NCBI RefSeq assembly: GCF_026340095.1
Contig: NZ_JAPEPO010000001.1
Coordinates: 2,820,501-2,884,500 of the forward strand
Direction of reading: 5' to 3'
Length of the DNA stretch: 64,000 bases
Origin: Streptomyces sp. NBC_01446
Lineage (GTDB): Bacteria; Actinomycetota; Actinomycetes; Streptomycetales; Streptomycetaceae
A program made the position numbers and the translations under genes. This document shows positions 45,355 through 54,597 of the stretch, one piece after another. Numbering within the stretch: position 1 is the stretch's first letter; every line of letters begins with the position of its first letter. The notes beneath the pieces are model-generated. The model searched no databases and was not told the DNA's origin. It saw nothing but the letters and a program-made list of their open reading frames with translations.

Positions 45355-46635
45355 TTACCCAGCCGGGGGCAGGGTCACCCCGCCCCTCGACACGACCCTG
45401 GCCAGGGATTCCACCACATCGGGCTGGTAGTCGCGCCCGGTGGCCAGACGCAGCCGCTCCAGGGCGGTGAGGGGCCCCTGGGGGCCTTCTCCCCGGGCCA
45501 TCTCGTCGTATGCGTTGGCGGTGCGGACGATGCGCGCGGTGAGGGGCTGCTCACGGTAGGGATCGGCCTGGCGCTCGACGACGACGGCGACCTCCGCGTC
45601 CACGCCCGTCTGGCGCACGACGGCCCCGCCGAGCAGCGCGATGCGGCGCTGCTCCTGGGCGGGCAGGGCGGCGGTGGCGCCGTCGGCCACCGGGTCGACG
45701 AGGGACAGCTGCCCGATGTCGTGCATGAGGGCCGCGTACTCCAGGACGGTGAGGTCGGGCTCGGAGAGTCCCAGCTCACGTCCCACGGCGCGGCTGAGCG
45801 CCGCCACGCGCAGGGCGTGGCCCTGGGGTGTGTACCCGGCGATCTCGGTGGCGCGGGCCAGCGAGGTGATCGTCTGCCGGTACGTGGTCCGCACGGCGGC
45901 GTACCGGCGGAACGCTAGCTGGGTCAGGAGGAGGGGCAGGCAGAAGACGGGCAGCGCCCACAGTCCGGCTACGGCCACGGCGAGGGCGATGACGGCGCCG
46001 GTGGCGCACACCGCGGAGCCGATGCCGATCATGGCCCGCAGCTCGTCCCTGAGCAGCGGGCCGAACGGCCAGCCGGTACGGGCGTGGGCCATGGCCGCGG
46101 CGAGGACGGCGTCGCACAGCGCGGTCAGGACGAGCAGTCCGACGAGCAGCAGCGCGTAGGCCGCGCCGTCACCGAGCCAGGCGCCCAACCTGCCCTGGTT
46201 GTAAAGGGGTTGGAAGCAGACGGCGGCGAAGGCGACGGTCAGGACTCGCCGCGCCATGTGGTCGGCGGACGGGCCGTGCCCGAGCGCGAGATGCGGTACG
46301 GAGCCGACGAGCGCGGCCGCGACGCAGACGGCGACGACCTGGAGCGCTCCGTGATGCGTCGCCTGTCCCGCCGTCTCCCCGAGGAGTGCGTACGCGAGCG
46401 CGCCGGCGGACCCCAGAGGCGCGGGCTCCCGGTCCCCTCCGGGTGCCCCCCAGCGGGCGAGTTCACCGACGGCGATGAGCACGCCGAAGGCGAGCGCCGT
46501 CCCGGGCTCCTCGACGCCCTTCCACACGGTGGAACCGAGGGAGACGGCGGTGAGCACGACGGCGAGGCCCTGGACGGCCGCGACGGTGGTGCGCGCCCGG
46601 CCGCTTCCCGGACCCGGGGACCGGGTCCATGTCAC
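45355..46635 (-). CDS. HD-domain membrane protein, degenerate HD-GYP
   Basis: A 426-residue protein with about six membrane segments in the first 240 residues and a C-terminal HD domain. The first His (GHALRVAALS) and the HD pair (MHDIGQLSLVD) remain, but the HHExxDGxGYP signature of cyclic-di-GMP phosphodiesterases is missing. It is probably a partner or regulator rather than an active phosphodiesterase. GTG 46635 overlaps the upstream stop in GTGA. It follows the complete HD-GYP gene, so the two may work together. Confidence 0.85.
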   Translation of the reverse strand: MTWTRSPGPGSGRARTTVAAVQGLAVVLTAVSLGSTVWKGVEEPGTALAFGVLIAVGELARWGAPGGDREPAPLGSAGALAYALLGETAGQATHHGALQVVAVCVAAALVGSVPHLALGHGPSADHMARRVLTVAFAAVCFQPLYNQGRLGAWLGDGAAYALLLVGLLVLTALCDAVLAAAMAHARTGWPFGPLLRDELRAMIGIGSAVCATGAVIALAVAVAGLWALPVFCLPLLLTQLAFRRYAAVRTTYRQTITSLARATEIAGYTPQGHALRVAALSRAVGRELGLSEPDLTVLEYAALMHDIGQLSLVDPVADGATAALPAQEQRRIALLGGAVVRQTGVDAEVAVVVERQADPYREQPLTARIVRTANAYDEMARGEGPQGPLTALERLRLATGRDYQPDVVESLARVVSRGGVTLPPAG

Positions 46636-47957
46636 CGCGAGGCCGCCCGCCGCGCGGCGCGGGGCCAGGGCACCTGTGCGGCGGCCTCGTCCGCGGTCAC
46701 GGCGGGATGCCACCCGTGCCGCCCGAGCGCCCGCACCAGCGCCCCGACCATCTGCGGGTCGAACTGCGCACCCGCGCACCGGGACAGCTCGGCGAGCGCG
46801 ACGTCGACGGGCCTGGCCCGCGAGTAGGACCGCGTGGACGTCATCGCGTCGAACGCGTCCGCCACCGCCACGACCCGCGCGAACTCCGGGATCTGCGCCC
46901 CCGTGAGCCCGTAGGGGTACCCGCTGCCGTCCATCCGCTCGTGGTGATGCAGGATCGCGGCCCGCGCCTCCCCCAGGAACCCGATCCCGCGCACCATCTC
47001 GTGCCCGTACTCGGGGTGCAGTTCGATGATGCGCCGCTCCTCGGGGGTCAGCGGGCCGTCCTTGCGCAACAAGCGGGTCGGTACGCCGAGCTTGCCGACG
47101 TCGTGCAGGATCCCGGCGAACCGCAGGACCTCGGCGCGCTCTTCCGCCATGCCGAGTTCGCGGGCGATCATCATGGACGCCTGGCCGACCCGCTCGCTGT
47201 GGCCGCGCGTGTATCCGTCCTTGATGTCGACGGCCTGCACGAGGGCCCGGATCGTCTCCTGGTGGGCGGCGCGCTCGCGGTGGTACTGGGCGAACACCCA
47301 GCAGGAGATGTACATCGGCAGCAGCACGAGGAGCGCGGCGAACGGGCCGTACGGGCTGCGCCACAGGACGGCCATCATGAGGCCCGCGAGGCCGTGCACG
47401 GCGACGGGCCCGAGGGCGCGCGGGAAGAGGCCGCGCCAGGCGGCGCGCAGCGGGACGCGTTCGGCGGTGGCGAGGATGCCGCCGTCGAGCAGGGCGAGGG
47501 TGGCGCAGAAGACCAGGACGGCCGCTCCGGCGGGCACGAGCGCGTACGGGGAGTGGGGCGCGGACACGGCCGCGGTGCCACCGAGCGCTCCGTGGACGCG
47601 GGCGGCGGCCCAGGTGGCGAGGGCGAGCTGGGCGGCGCGCCAGACGCGGCGCAGGCCGGCCGGGCGCCGGTCCGTCCTCGCGAAGAGCGCTCCGGGCACG
47701 GCGACGAGTGCGGCCGCCGCGGGCGGCAGGAGGAACGCTCCGGCGAGCAGGACGGGGAAGAAGGTGCCCATGCCCTGGGGTACGCGCCGCCCGATCACGC
47801 GGCACTGGCCCGCGTGTTCGCATCCCGTGTAGAGGACGGCGAGGAGTCCGACGGCGGGCCACGGTGTGGCCGGACCCGCGGCGGGTGCCAGGCACGCGAG
47901 GGCGCCGCCGGCCGCGCACAGGACGTAGCAGAGGGCCACGGGCGGAACCGTGCGCAT
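46632..47957 (-). CDS. HD-GYP-domain membrane protein
   Basis: A 441-residue protein with about six membrane segments (residues 1-230) and a C-terminal HD-GYP domain. The metal-binding HD (ILHDVGKLGVP), the HHHERMDGSGYPYGL signature and the downstream ADAFDAMTS block are complete, so it is probably an active cyclic-di-nucleotide phosphodiesterase. The membrane part may be a sensor. ATG 47957 is the start. The next gene overlaps its stop and encodes a degenerate relative. The signal is unknown. Confidence 0.9.
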   Translation of the reverse strand: MRTVPPVALCYVLCAAGGALACLAPAAGPATPWPAVGLLAVLYTGCEHAGQCRVIGRRVPQGMGTFFPVLLAGAFLLPPAAAALVAVPGALFARTDRRPAGLRRVWRAAQLALATWAAARVHGALGGTAAVSAPHSPYALVPAGAAVLVFCATLALLDGGILATAERVPLRAAWRGLFPRALGPVAVHGLAGLMMAVLWRSPYGPFAALLVLLPMYISCWVFAQYHRERAAHQETIRALVQAVDIKDGYTRGHSERVGQASMMIARELGMAEERAEVLRFAGILHDVGKLGVPTRLLRKDGPLTPEERRIIELHPEYGHEMVRGIGFLGEARAAILHHHERMDGSGYPYGLTGAQIPEFARVVAVADAFDAMTSTRSYSRARPVDVALAELSRCAGAQFDPQMVGALVRALGRHGWHPAVTADEAAAQVPWPRAARRAASR

Positions 47958-48097
47958 ACCGACCCCCCTCCCCGTGATCCCGCTTCAGGTTCCGGAGAAT
48001 AGAGCGGTGGGTGGGGCGCGCGGGCGGCATCGCGAGGATTCCCCGGGCCACCCGACGACGGATTAGCACATTCGGGTGACGGGGGCGGGTAACGGCG

Positions 48098-48129
48098 GCG
48101 GGACGTGACGTAGCGCCGTCACGTCCCGC
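48098..48129. terminator. Hairpin terminator of the sigR-rsrA operon
   Basis: A perfect 13-bp stem (48098-48110 with 48117-48129) and a 6-base loop, about 30 bases after the rsrA stop on the minus strand. Confidence 0.85.
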
Positions 48130-48159
48130 TCATCACCGCTCGGCCTCGCGGCCGCGGTC

Positions 48160-48471
48160 TCAGGCTTCCCGCAGCTTGGGAGCCGACGCCGTCACGTCCT
48201 GGTCGGGCACGGCCTGCCCCGACCGGATCAGGTCGATGCGGCCCATGACCTTCGACCGCAGGTCGCTCGGTACGTCGTCCTGGCCGCAGCACCGCTTGAC
48301 CAGCTTCTTCACGGCCTGCTCGAGGCCGTACTTCTCCAGGCACGGACTGCACTCCTCGAAGTGCGTCTCGAACTTCGTGCAGTCGCTGTCCGGCATCTCG
48401 TGATCGAGGAACTCGTAGAGATGGTCGAGGACTTCACTGCAATCCGTCTCGTGCGGCTCTCCGCAGCTCAT
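48160..48471 (-). CDS. rsrA: Zinc anti-sigma factor RsrA
   Basis: Redox-sensing anti-sigma factor of SigR, 103 residues. The ZAS motif is intact: Cys11, His37, Cys41 and Cys44 ([11 protein letters not shown]) bind zinc or form the disulfide that releases SigR on thiol oxidation; further Cys are 3, 31, 61 and 62. ATG 48471 overlaps the sigR stop in ATGA, so both are made together. The C-terminal tail after residue 85 is variable. Residue pattern and context leave no doubt about the assignment. Confidence 0.97.
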   Translation of the reverse strand: MSCGEPHETDCSEVLDHLYEFLDHEMPDSDCTKFETHFEECSPCLEKYGLEQAVKKLVKRCCGQDDVPSDLRSKVMGRIDLIRSGQAVPDQDVTASAPKLREA

Positions 48472-49133
48472 GAGCCCGAGCCTTTCGCTTCGTTCGACTC
48501 TCCGGCGCCGGCCGGGACCAGTCCGCGGTCGCGGGCGTAGTCCTCGAGCATGCCGCGCAGCTGGCGACGGCCCCGGTGGAGCCGGGACATCACCGTCCCG
48601 ATGGGTGTCCCCATGATGTCCGCGATCTCCTTGTACGCAAAGCCCTCTACGTCGGCGAGATAGACCGCGATCCGGAACTCCTCGGGGATCGCCTGGAGCG
48701 CCGACTTCACGTCCGAGTCGGGCAGGTGGTCGAGCGCCTGCGACTCGGCGGACCGCAGGCCGGTCGACATGTGCGACTCGGCACGCGCCAGCTGCCAGTC
48801 CTCGATCTCCTCGGCGGCACTGCGCTGGGGCTCGCGCTGCTTCTTGCGGTACGAGTTGATGAAGGTGTTCGTGAGGATGCGGTACAGCCACGCCTTGAGG
48901 TTCGTGCCCTCGCGGAACTGGTGGAACGACGCGTACGCCTTCGCGTAGGTCTCCTGCACCAGGTCCTCGGCGTCGGCCGGATTGCGCGTCATGCGCAGCG
49001 CGGCCGAGTACATCTGGTCGAGGAACGTGAGCGCGTCACGCTCGAAGCGCAGACTGCGCTCCGCGGCGGTCTCCTCGGGCTCTTCCGCCTGCCCGTGTTC
49101 GGTCCCTGCGTCGGTGCCAGTGACCGGACCCAC
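48468..49133 (-). CDS. sigR: ECF sigma factor SigR (thiol stress)
   Basis: Controls the response to thiol oxidation (thioredoxins, mycothiol). The core form is 221 residues from GTG 49133. Region 2 is [36 protein letters not shown] and region 4 [44 protein letters not shown]. The frame stays open to ATG 49319, which adds 62 residues and has its own GAGAGGAAG site. In S. coelicolor a longer, unstable SigR' made from the induced promoter is known to give feedback; this extension fits that form. GTG 49133 has GGAGGAG directly before it, unusually close. Confidence 0.95.
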   Translation of the reverse strand: MGPVTGTDAGTEHGQAEEPEETAAERSLRFERDALTFLDQMYSAALRMTRNPADAEDLVQETYAKAYASFHQFREGTNLKAWLYRILTNTFINSYRKKQREPQRSAAEEIEDWQLARAESHMSTGLRSAESQALDHLPDSDVKSALQAIPEEFRIAVYLADVEGFAYKEIADIMGTPIGTVMSRLHRGRRQLRGMLEDYARDRGLVPAGAGESNEAKGSGS

Positions 49134-49319
49134 CTCCTCCAACGACGTGGCGGGGCCGAAGGAGACCCCACTCGAATCGGAGAATAGACGACCCTCGGTC
49201 GGAGCGGCCTGGCGATCGTGTCCGCCCGCGGTCCGAATGGGGTCGGTCTTCGCCGCGTGCAGCACGCTCCACTCCAGGTCAGCGGCCCTGCTGCGGCTCG
49301 GGCAGATGGTCGAACCCAT
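49134..49319 (-). other. In-frame 62-codon upstream extension of sigR
   Basis: The frame upstream of GTG 49133 is open to ATG 49319, preceded by GAGAGGAAG with 8 bases of spacing. It would encode SigR', the long unstable isoform reported for S. coelicolor. The SigR-type promoter ends about 78 bases further upstream, so only transcripts starting there would carry this start. Confidence 0.6.
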
Positions 49320-49396
49320 GCGGCGGACTTCCTCTCGTCAGCACTCGTGACTTCTCGCAAGTCTTCGACAGCACTCTCGTACCGTCTGTTCCGGAC

Positions 49397-49423
49397 AACA
49401 GACGTCCGGGCCGCAACATTCCC
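49397..49423 (-). promoter_or_regulatory. SigR-dependent promoter (sigR p2 type)
   Basis: On the minus strand GGGAAT is followed after exactly 18 bases by GTTG, matching the SigR consensus GGAAT-N18-19-GTT. It lies about 80 bases before ATG 49319. SigR therefore most likely drives its own operon. Confidence 0.9.
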
Positions 49424-49428
49424 GGGGG

Positions 49429-50106
49429 TTACGCGAGTGATCCGGCCCACTTCACGACGGCGTCCACGATGAGCGCGAGGGCCTCGTCCTGGCCGATGTC
49501 CGCCCGTTTCGGCACCGCGAATCCGTGGTCCCCGTAAGGGATTTCGACGAGTTCGTACGCGGTGGAGCCGGGGAATTCGGCGGGCTTCCCGAAGGGGTCG
49601 TTGCCGCCCTGGACGACGAGGGTGGGGACCCCGGCGCCGAGGAGCTCGTCGGCGCGGGACTTCTCCGGGCGGCCCGGCGGGTGGAGCGGGAAGCTCAGGG
49701 CGAGGACCGCGGCCGCGCCGAGTTCCTGCGCCGTGCGGCACGCCACGCGCGCGCCCGCGCTGCGCCCGCCCGAGACGACCGGCAGCGCCGGCTTCTCCAG
49801 CGCGGGCCACACCCCGCGCCAGCCGACGTCCAGGGTCTTCGGTGCGGGTGCCACCTTCTTGCCGGCCACCCGCCACGGCTGCTCGACGAGGGCGACGGTC
49901 ACACCGTGGGCGGGCAGCTCGGCGGCGACGGCCTTCAGGTCACGCGCCTCGATGCCGCCTCCGGCGCCATGGCTGAGGGCCAGGACGAGCCGGGCCTTCT
50001 TCGCGGGGGCCGGATGCCAGGTGACGCGCGCCTCGCCGGCGCCGGTCCCGACGGTCTCGGTCCTGACGGTGGGCTGGGCGGCGTTCGTGGTCGTGTTCTT
50101 GGTCAC
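49429..50106 (-). CDS. Alpha/beta hydrolase (dienelactone hydrolase/KANL3-Tex30-like)
   Basis: A 225-residue alpha/beta hydrolase. The nucleophile elbow is in VVSGGRSAGARVACR (GxSxG as GRSAG), and the acid and His appear in VVQGGNDPFG and IPYGDHGFAVPKR. The N-terminal LALSHGAGGGIEARDL provides the oxyanion part. Substrate unknown. GTG 50106 lies one base after the SRAP stop, so the two genes are translationally coupled. It is the last gene before the SigR promoter region. Confidence 0.87.
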   Translation of the reverse strand: MTKNTTTNAAQPTVRTETVGTGAGEARVTWHPAPAKKARLVLALSHGAGGGIEARDLKAVAAELPAHGVTVALVEQPWRVAGKKVAPAPKTLDVGWRGVWPALEKPALPVVSGGRSAGARVACRTAQELGAAAVLALSFPLHPPGRPEKSRADELLGAGVPTLVVQGGNDPFGKPAEFPGSTAYELVEIPYGDHGFAVPKRADIGQDEALALIVDAVVKWAGSLA

Positions 50107-50107
50107 G

Positions 50108-50923
50108 TCAGAAGAGTGTGCCCTCCTCGGGCCCCTCCAGCTCCTTGAGCAGCTCCGGGCCGTTGTTGCGCACGTTGCTGACCGACGTCGACACGGGGTA
50201 CGCCCGCATCAGGCCCTCCGGCGGCGGCGCGAGCAGGGACTTCAGGTCGTCGACGTCGGTGCGGGCCGGGTCGAGCCAGGCATCCCACCGGTCCGGCGTG
50301 AGCATGAGCGGCATCCGGGGGTGGATGTCGAAGAGCGAGCGGGGCCCCTCGTCGGGCGCGACGGCGAGCTGCGCGGTCTCCGCCTCGGTGGTGATGACGG
50401 TGCAGGTCACCCACCAGGCGAGGGGGTGCTCGTCGGGCAGGGTGCGGTCGCGCCAGAACTCGTACAGACCCGCCATCGCGAAGACGGAGCCGTCGGCGGG
50501 CGTGACGAAGTAGGGCTGTTTGCGCGGCCGCTTCTTCTTGCCCTCGACCTCCAGGTCACGCTCGCCGACCCCGGTGACCCACTCGTAGTAGCCGTCGGCG
50601 GGCAGGATGCAGCGGCGGCTCGAGAAGGCGCGGCGGTACGAGGGCTTCTCGGACACCGTCTCGGCGCGGGCGTTGATCATCCGGGCGCCGCCCTCGGGGG
50701 TCTTCGACCACGACGGCACGAGGCCCCACTTGAGAGTGCGCAGCTGGCGAACCGGATTCGGGTCGGCGGCGTCCTTCACAGGGCGGTCGAGTACCGCGTA
50801 GACCTCCTTGGTCGGGGCCACGTTGAAGTCGGGCGCGAGGGTCTCCTCGGGCTCCCACTTCTCGATCTCAAAGATTCCTGCGAGATCCTCGGGCCTACGA
50901 CTCGATGCATACCGTCCGCACAT
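50108..50923 (-). CDS. SRAP-domain protein (HMCES/YedK family)
   Basis: A 271-residue SOS-response-associated peptidase. The catalytic Cys2 follows the Met in MCGRYASS; other signature parts are FNVAPTKEV, KWGLVPSW, INARAETVSEKPSYRRAF, RCILPADGYYEW, and HPRMPLML with the conserved His. The family forms a DNA-protein crosslink with abasic sites in single-stranded DNA and so protects them. ATG 50923 fixes Cys2 at the N-terminus. It is divergent from the M50-like gene with only about 50 bases between the starts. Confidence 0.94.
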   Translation of the reverse strand: MCGRYASSRRPEDLAGIFEIEKWEPEETLAPDFNVAPTKEVYAVLDRPVKDAADPNPVRQLRTLKWGLVPSWSKTPEGGARMINARAETVSEKPSYRRAFSSRRCILPADGYYEWVTGVGERDLEVEGKKKRPRKQPYFVTPADGSVFAMAGLYEFWRDRTLPDEHPLAWWVTCTVITTEAETAQLAVAPDEGPRSLFDIHPRMPLMLTPDRWDAWLDPARTDVDDLKSLLAPPPEGLMRAYPVSTSVSNVRNNGPELLKELEGPEEGTLF

Positions 50924-50972
50924 ACGTGCCACAGTGCCAGATACTGGCCCGCCAGAGGGAGCCTCCCCAACC

Positions 50973-51695
50973 ATGTACGTCACCGCGAGTACCGGCGCCG
51001 CCGACCTGTGGGACCGGGTCTTCGGCAGCCAGTCCGACCCCGACCAGTGGGTGGTGTTCGCCACAGCGGCACTCGCGCTCGCCGCGGTCGTCCCGCACAA
51101 CATATGGCGGCTCTCCCGCAACGCGATCACCATCGCCCACGAGGGCGGTCACGGCATCGTGGCCCTCGTCAGCGGGCGCCGTCTCGACGGCATCAGGCTG
51201 CACTCCGACACCAGCGGCCTCACCGTCAGCCGCGGCAAGCCGTCGGGCCTCGGCATGATCCTGACAGCGGCCGCCGGATACACCGCTCCCCCGCTCCTCG
51301 GCCTCGGCGGCGCCGCGCTGCTCGCCGCGGGACACATCACGGCCCTCCTGTGGCTGGCCACGGCCCTGCTCGTGGCGCTGCTCGTGATGATCAGGAACGC
51401 GTACGGCGCGCTGACCGTGATCCTGACCGGCGGCACCTTCGTGCTGGTGTCCTGGCTGGCGGGACCGCAGGTGCAGGCCGCCTTCGCGTACGTCGTCGTG
51501 TGGTTCCTGCTCCTGGGCGGCGTACGGCCCGCGTTCGAGCTGCAGAGCAAGCGCAGGCGGGGCGGGGCCGGTGACTCGGACGCGGACCAGCTGTCGCGGC
51601 TCACGCACGTGCCGGCCGGGATGTGGCTGTTCTTCTTCCACGCCGTCTCACTGTGCTCACTGCTCGGCGGGGGCCGCTGGCTGCTCCGACTGTGA
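50973..51695 (+). CDS. M50B-like membrane zinc peptidase family protein
   Basis: A 240-residue protein with five to six membrane segments. HEGGH in ITIAHEGGHGIVAL matches the HExxH metalloprotease site within a membrane helix, as in the M50B-like (PF13398-type) group. The second metal-ligand motif is not clear to me, so activity is uncertain. A KSKRR-type basic stretch (QSKRRRGG) lies in a late cytoplasmic loop. ATG 50973 is the first Met after the gap; the start region is tightly packed against the divergent SRAP gene. Confidence 0.8.
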   Translation: MYVTASTGAADLWDRVFGSQSDPDQWVVFATAALALAAVVPHNIWRLSRNAITIAHEGGHGIVALVSGRRLDGIRLHSDTSGLTVSRGKPSGLGMILTAAAGYTAPPLLGLGGAALLAAGHITALLWLATALLVALLVMIRNAYGALTVILTGGTFVLVSWLAGPQVQAAFAYVVVWFLLLGGVRPAFELQSKRRRGGAGDSDADQLSRLTHVPAGMWLFFFHAVSLCSLLGGGRWLLRL

Positions 51696-51751
51696 CCCCG
51701 GGTGGGGGCTCGTGATCCGGCCCGATCGCCTGAGCCCACTAAAGTAAAGGC

Positions 51752-53068
51752 ATGACCGAAATCCCCGCGCACACCTCTCTCTGGCCCGCCCCGCACGCGA
51801 GCGGCCCCGTCTTCGCGACGGTCCATGTGCCGGGGTCGAAATCGGTCACCAACCGCGCGCTCGTCCTGGCCGCGCTCGCCGCCGAGCCGGGCTGGCTGCG
51901 CCGCCCGCTGCGGTCGCGCGACACGCTCCTGATGGCGGCCGCCCTGCGCGCCCTGGGCGTCGGCATCGAGGAGGGCGTGGGCCCGGACGGTTCCGGCGAG
52001 GCCTGGCGCGTGATCCCCTCGGGGCTGCGCGGCCCGGCCACGGTCGACGTGGGCAACGCCGGTACGGTGATGCGCTTCCTGCCCCCGGTCGCGGCGCTCG
52101 CCGACGGCCCGGTGCGCTTCGACGGCGACCCCCGTTCGTACGAGCGGCCGCTGAACGGCGTGATCGACGCGCTGCGCGTGCTCGGCGCCCGCATCGACGA
52201 CGACAGCCGCGGCTCGCTCCCGATGACCGTGCACGGCAGCGGCGCCCTCGACGGCGGCCGGGTCGAGATCGACGCGTCCTCCTCGTCGCAGTTCGTCAGC
52301 GCCCTCCTGCTGTCCGCGCCGCGCTTCAACCAGGGGGTGGAGGTGCGCCACGTCGGCGGCCCGCTGCCCTCGATGCCGCACATCCGGATGACCGTCGACA
52401 TGCTGCGCACGGTCGGCGCCCAGGTCGACACCCCGGAGTCCGGCGGCGAGCCGAACGTCTGGCGGGTCACGTCGGGCGCCCTGCTCGGCCGCGATCTGAC
52501 GGTGGAGCCCGACCTGTCGAACGCCCAGCCGTTCCTGGCCGCGGCCCTCGTCACCGGCGGCAAGGTCATCGTCCCCGACTGGCCGGAGCGCACGACGCAG
52601 CCCGGCGACCGGCTGCGCGAGATCTTCACCCTGATGGGCGGCTCCTGCGAACTGACCGAGCAGGGCCTTGAGTTCACCGGTTCCGGCTCCGTCCACGGCA
52701 TCGACGTGGACCTGAGCGAGGTCGGGGAGCTGACGCCCGGCATCGCGGCCGTCGCGGCGCTCGCCGACTCCCCCTCCACGCTGCGGGGCGTGGCGCACCT
52801 GCGTCTGCACGAGACGGACCGCCTGGCCGCGCTCACCAAGGAGATCAACGAGCTCGGCGGCGACGTCACCGAGACCGCCGACGGCCTGCACATCCGGCCG
52901 CGCCGCCTGCACGGCGGGATCTTCCACACGTACGACGACCACCGCATGGCCACCGCGGGCGCGATCATCGGCCTCGCCGTGCCGGGCGTGGAGATCGAGA
53001 ACGTGGGGACGACCGCCAAGACCCTGCCCGACTTCCCCGACCTGTGGGCCGGGATGCTGGGGAACTGA
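51752..53068 (+). CDS. aroA: 3-phosphoshikimate 1-carboxyvinyltransferase (EPSP synthase)
   Basis: Sixth step of the shikimate pathway: transfers enolpyruvyl from PEP to shikimate-3-phosphate. It has 438 residues, the normal length. Motifs: [19 protein letters not shown] near the start, [27 protein letters not shown] (family signature), [12 protein letters not shown] and [13 protein letters not shown]. The mRNA looks leaderless: TAAAGT at 51740-51745 ends 6 bases before ATG 51752. rsgA follows after 16 bases. The proteins of the two genes are unrelated, so co-transcription is a matter of layout. Confidence 0.96.
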   Translation: MTEIPAHTSLWPAPHASGPVFATVHVPGSKSVTNRALVLAALAAEPGWLRRPLRSRDTLLMAAALRALGVGIEEGVGPDGSGEAWRVIPSGLRGPATVDVGNAGTVMRFLPPVAALADGPVRFDGDPRSYERPLNGVIDALRVLGARIDDDSRGSLPMTVHGSGALDGGRVEIDASSSSQFVSALLLSAPRFNQGVEVRHVGGPLPSMPHIRMTVDMLRTVGAQVDTPESGGEPNVWRVTSGALLGRDLTVEPDLSNAQPFLAAALVTGGKVIVPDWPERTTQPGDRLREIFTLMGGSCELTEQGLEFTGSGSVHGIDVDLSEVGELTPGIAAVAALADSPSTLRGVAHLRLHETDRLAALTKEINELGGDVTETADGLHIRPRRLHGGIFHTYDDHRMATAGAIIGLAVPGVEIENVGTTAKTLPDFPDLWAGMLGN

Positions 53069-53084
53069 CGGGCGGATCGAGATC

Positions 53085-54095
53085 ATGCGCCGCTACGGCA
53101 AGAACCCCGACGAGGACGACATCCGCGTCCGCCCCAACCGCAAGGGCAACCGCCCGCGCACGAACATCCGCCCGAAGCACGAGGACGCCGCCGACGGCAT
53201 GGTCCTGACCGTGGACCGCGGCCGGCTCACCGTCCTCATCGACGACATCCCGGTCACCGCGATGAAGGCCCGCGAGCTGGGCCGCAAGGCGGCCGTGGTC
53301 GGCGACCAGGTCTCCGTCGTCGGGGATCTGTCCGGCAAGAAGGACACCCTCGCGCGCATCGTCCGCATCGGGGAGCGCACCTCCGTCCTGCGCCGCACGG
53401 CCGACGACGACGACCCGTACGAGCGCGTGGTCGTCGCCAACGCCGACCAGCTCGCCATCGTCACCGCCCTCGCGGACCCCGAGCCGCGCCCGCGCATGAT
53501 CGACCGCTGCCTCGTCGCCGCGTACGACAGCGGCCTCGACCCGCTCCTCGTGCTGACCAAGTCGGACCTCGACCCGCCGGACAAACTCCTGGAGATGTAC
53601 GGGGCGTTGGGCGTCCCCTATGTCGTCACCAGCCGGGACGAGCTGGAGAGCGGGGCCGCGGTGTCGCGGGTGCGAGAGCAGCTCGACGGCAAGATCACCG
53701 TGTTCGTCGGCCACTCCGGCGTCGGCAAGACGACGCTGGTGAACGCGCTGGTGCCGAAGGGCAGCCGGCGTACGACGGGCCATGTCAACGCGGTCACGGG
53801 CCGCGGCCGGCACACCACGACGTCCGCGCTCGCGCTGCCGCTGCCCGACGACAACGGCTGGGTGATCGACACCCCGGGCGTGCGCTCCTTCGGTCTGCAC
53901 TACGTCGACCCGTCCCGCGTCATCCACGCCTTCCCCGACCTGGAGCCGGGCACGGAGAACTGTCCGCGCGCGTGCAGCCACGACGAGCCGGACTGCGCGC
54001 TCGACGAGTGGGTCACTCAGGGACACGCCGATCCCGCGCGTCTGTACTCACTGCGGCGGCTGCTCGCCACGAGGGAGCGACGCGAGGGCGACTGA
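53085..54095 (+). CDS. rsgA: Ribosome small subunit-dependent GTPase RsgA
   Basis: Circularly permuted GTPase that acts in late 30S ribosome maturation, 336 residues. G4 is VLTKSDL, G1 is GHSGVGKTTLVN and G3 is VIDTPGVRSF, in the permuted order. An N-terminal OB fold (GMVLTVDRGRLTVLIDD..) and the C-terminal zinc ligands CPRACSHDEPDC complete it. ATG 53085 lies 16 bases after the aroA stop; the ribosome site is weak. It probably shares transcripts with aroA. Confidence 0.96.
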   Translation: MRRYGKNPDEDDIRVRPNRKGNRPRTNIRPKHEDAADGMVLTVDRGRLTVLIDDIPVTAMKARELGRKAAVVGDQVSVVGDLSGKKDTLARIVRIGERTSVLRRTADDDDPYERVVVANADQLAIVTALADPEPRPRMIDRCLVAAYDSGLDPLLVLTKSDLDPPDKLLEMYGALGVPYVVTSRDELESGAAVSRVREQLDGKITVFVGHSGVGKTTLVNALVPKGSRRTTGHVNAVTGRGRHTTTSALALPLPDDNGWVIDTPGVRSFGLHYVDPSRVIHAFPDLEPGTENCPRACSHDEPDCALDEWVTQGHADPARLYSLRRLLATRERREGD

Positions 54096-54211
54096 CCTCA
54101 GCGTTGTTTGCGACCGCCCCGCGACGGTAAGTGCATAATCGCACCAAGCCGGACGCAAGATCGAAACCGTACGAAGCGGTCACGGAAGTCGAAGATGCTG
54201 GAGGCAAGCAC

Positions 54212-54535
54212 ATGGCGTGGCTGCTGGTCATCGTGGCGGGGATTCTCGAGACCGGCTTCGCGGTCTGCCTGAAGCTCTCGCACGGCTTCACCCGGCTCTG
54301 GCCGACGATCGCTTTCTCGTGCTTCGCCCTCGGCAGCTTCGGCCTCCTCACGCTCGCTCTGCGCAAGCTCGACGTGGGTCCGGCGTACGCGGTGTGGACG
54401 GGCATCGGCGCCGCGGGCACCGCGATCTACGGCATGGTCTTCCTCGACGACCTGGTCTCCACCCTCAAGCTCGTCTCGATCTCGTTCGTGATCGTCGGTG
54501 TGATCGGGCTTCAGCTGTCGGGATCGGCGCACTGA
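54212..54535 (+). CDS. Small multidrug resistance (SMR) transporter, SugE/Gdx-like
   Basis: A 107-residue, four-helix SMR protein. The conserved membrane Glu is in VAGILETGFAVCLKLSHGF, and YAVWTGIGAAGTAIYGMVFLDD is the family's second signature. The GIGAAGTAIYG variant with a Glu in a GILE context is closer to SugE/Gdx guanidinium exporters than to EmrE drug pumps; that is inference. GGAGG lies 7 bases before ATG 54212. A CATAAT -10-like box is about 75 bases upstream. I see no guanidine riboswitch in the 116-base gap. Confidence 0.88.
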   Translation: MAWLLVIVAGILETGFAVCLKLSHGFTRLWPTIAFSCFALGSFGLLTLALRKLDVGPAYAVWTGIGAAGTAIYGMVFLDDLVSTLKLVSISFVIVGVIGLQLSGSAH

Positions 54536-54597
54536 ACTGGCAGTGAGCGGCGCTCGCGAGGCCGCGCGGCCTCAACACGCCGCCTCCGACGGGCCGT

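Noticed and set aside
54096..54211. Guanidine riboswitch before the SMR exporter gene
   Set aside because: None of the known guanidine aptamer consensus elements could be found in the gap.
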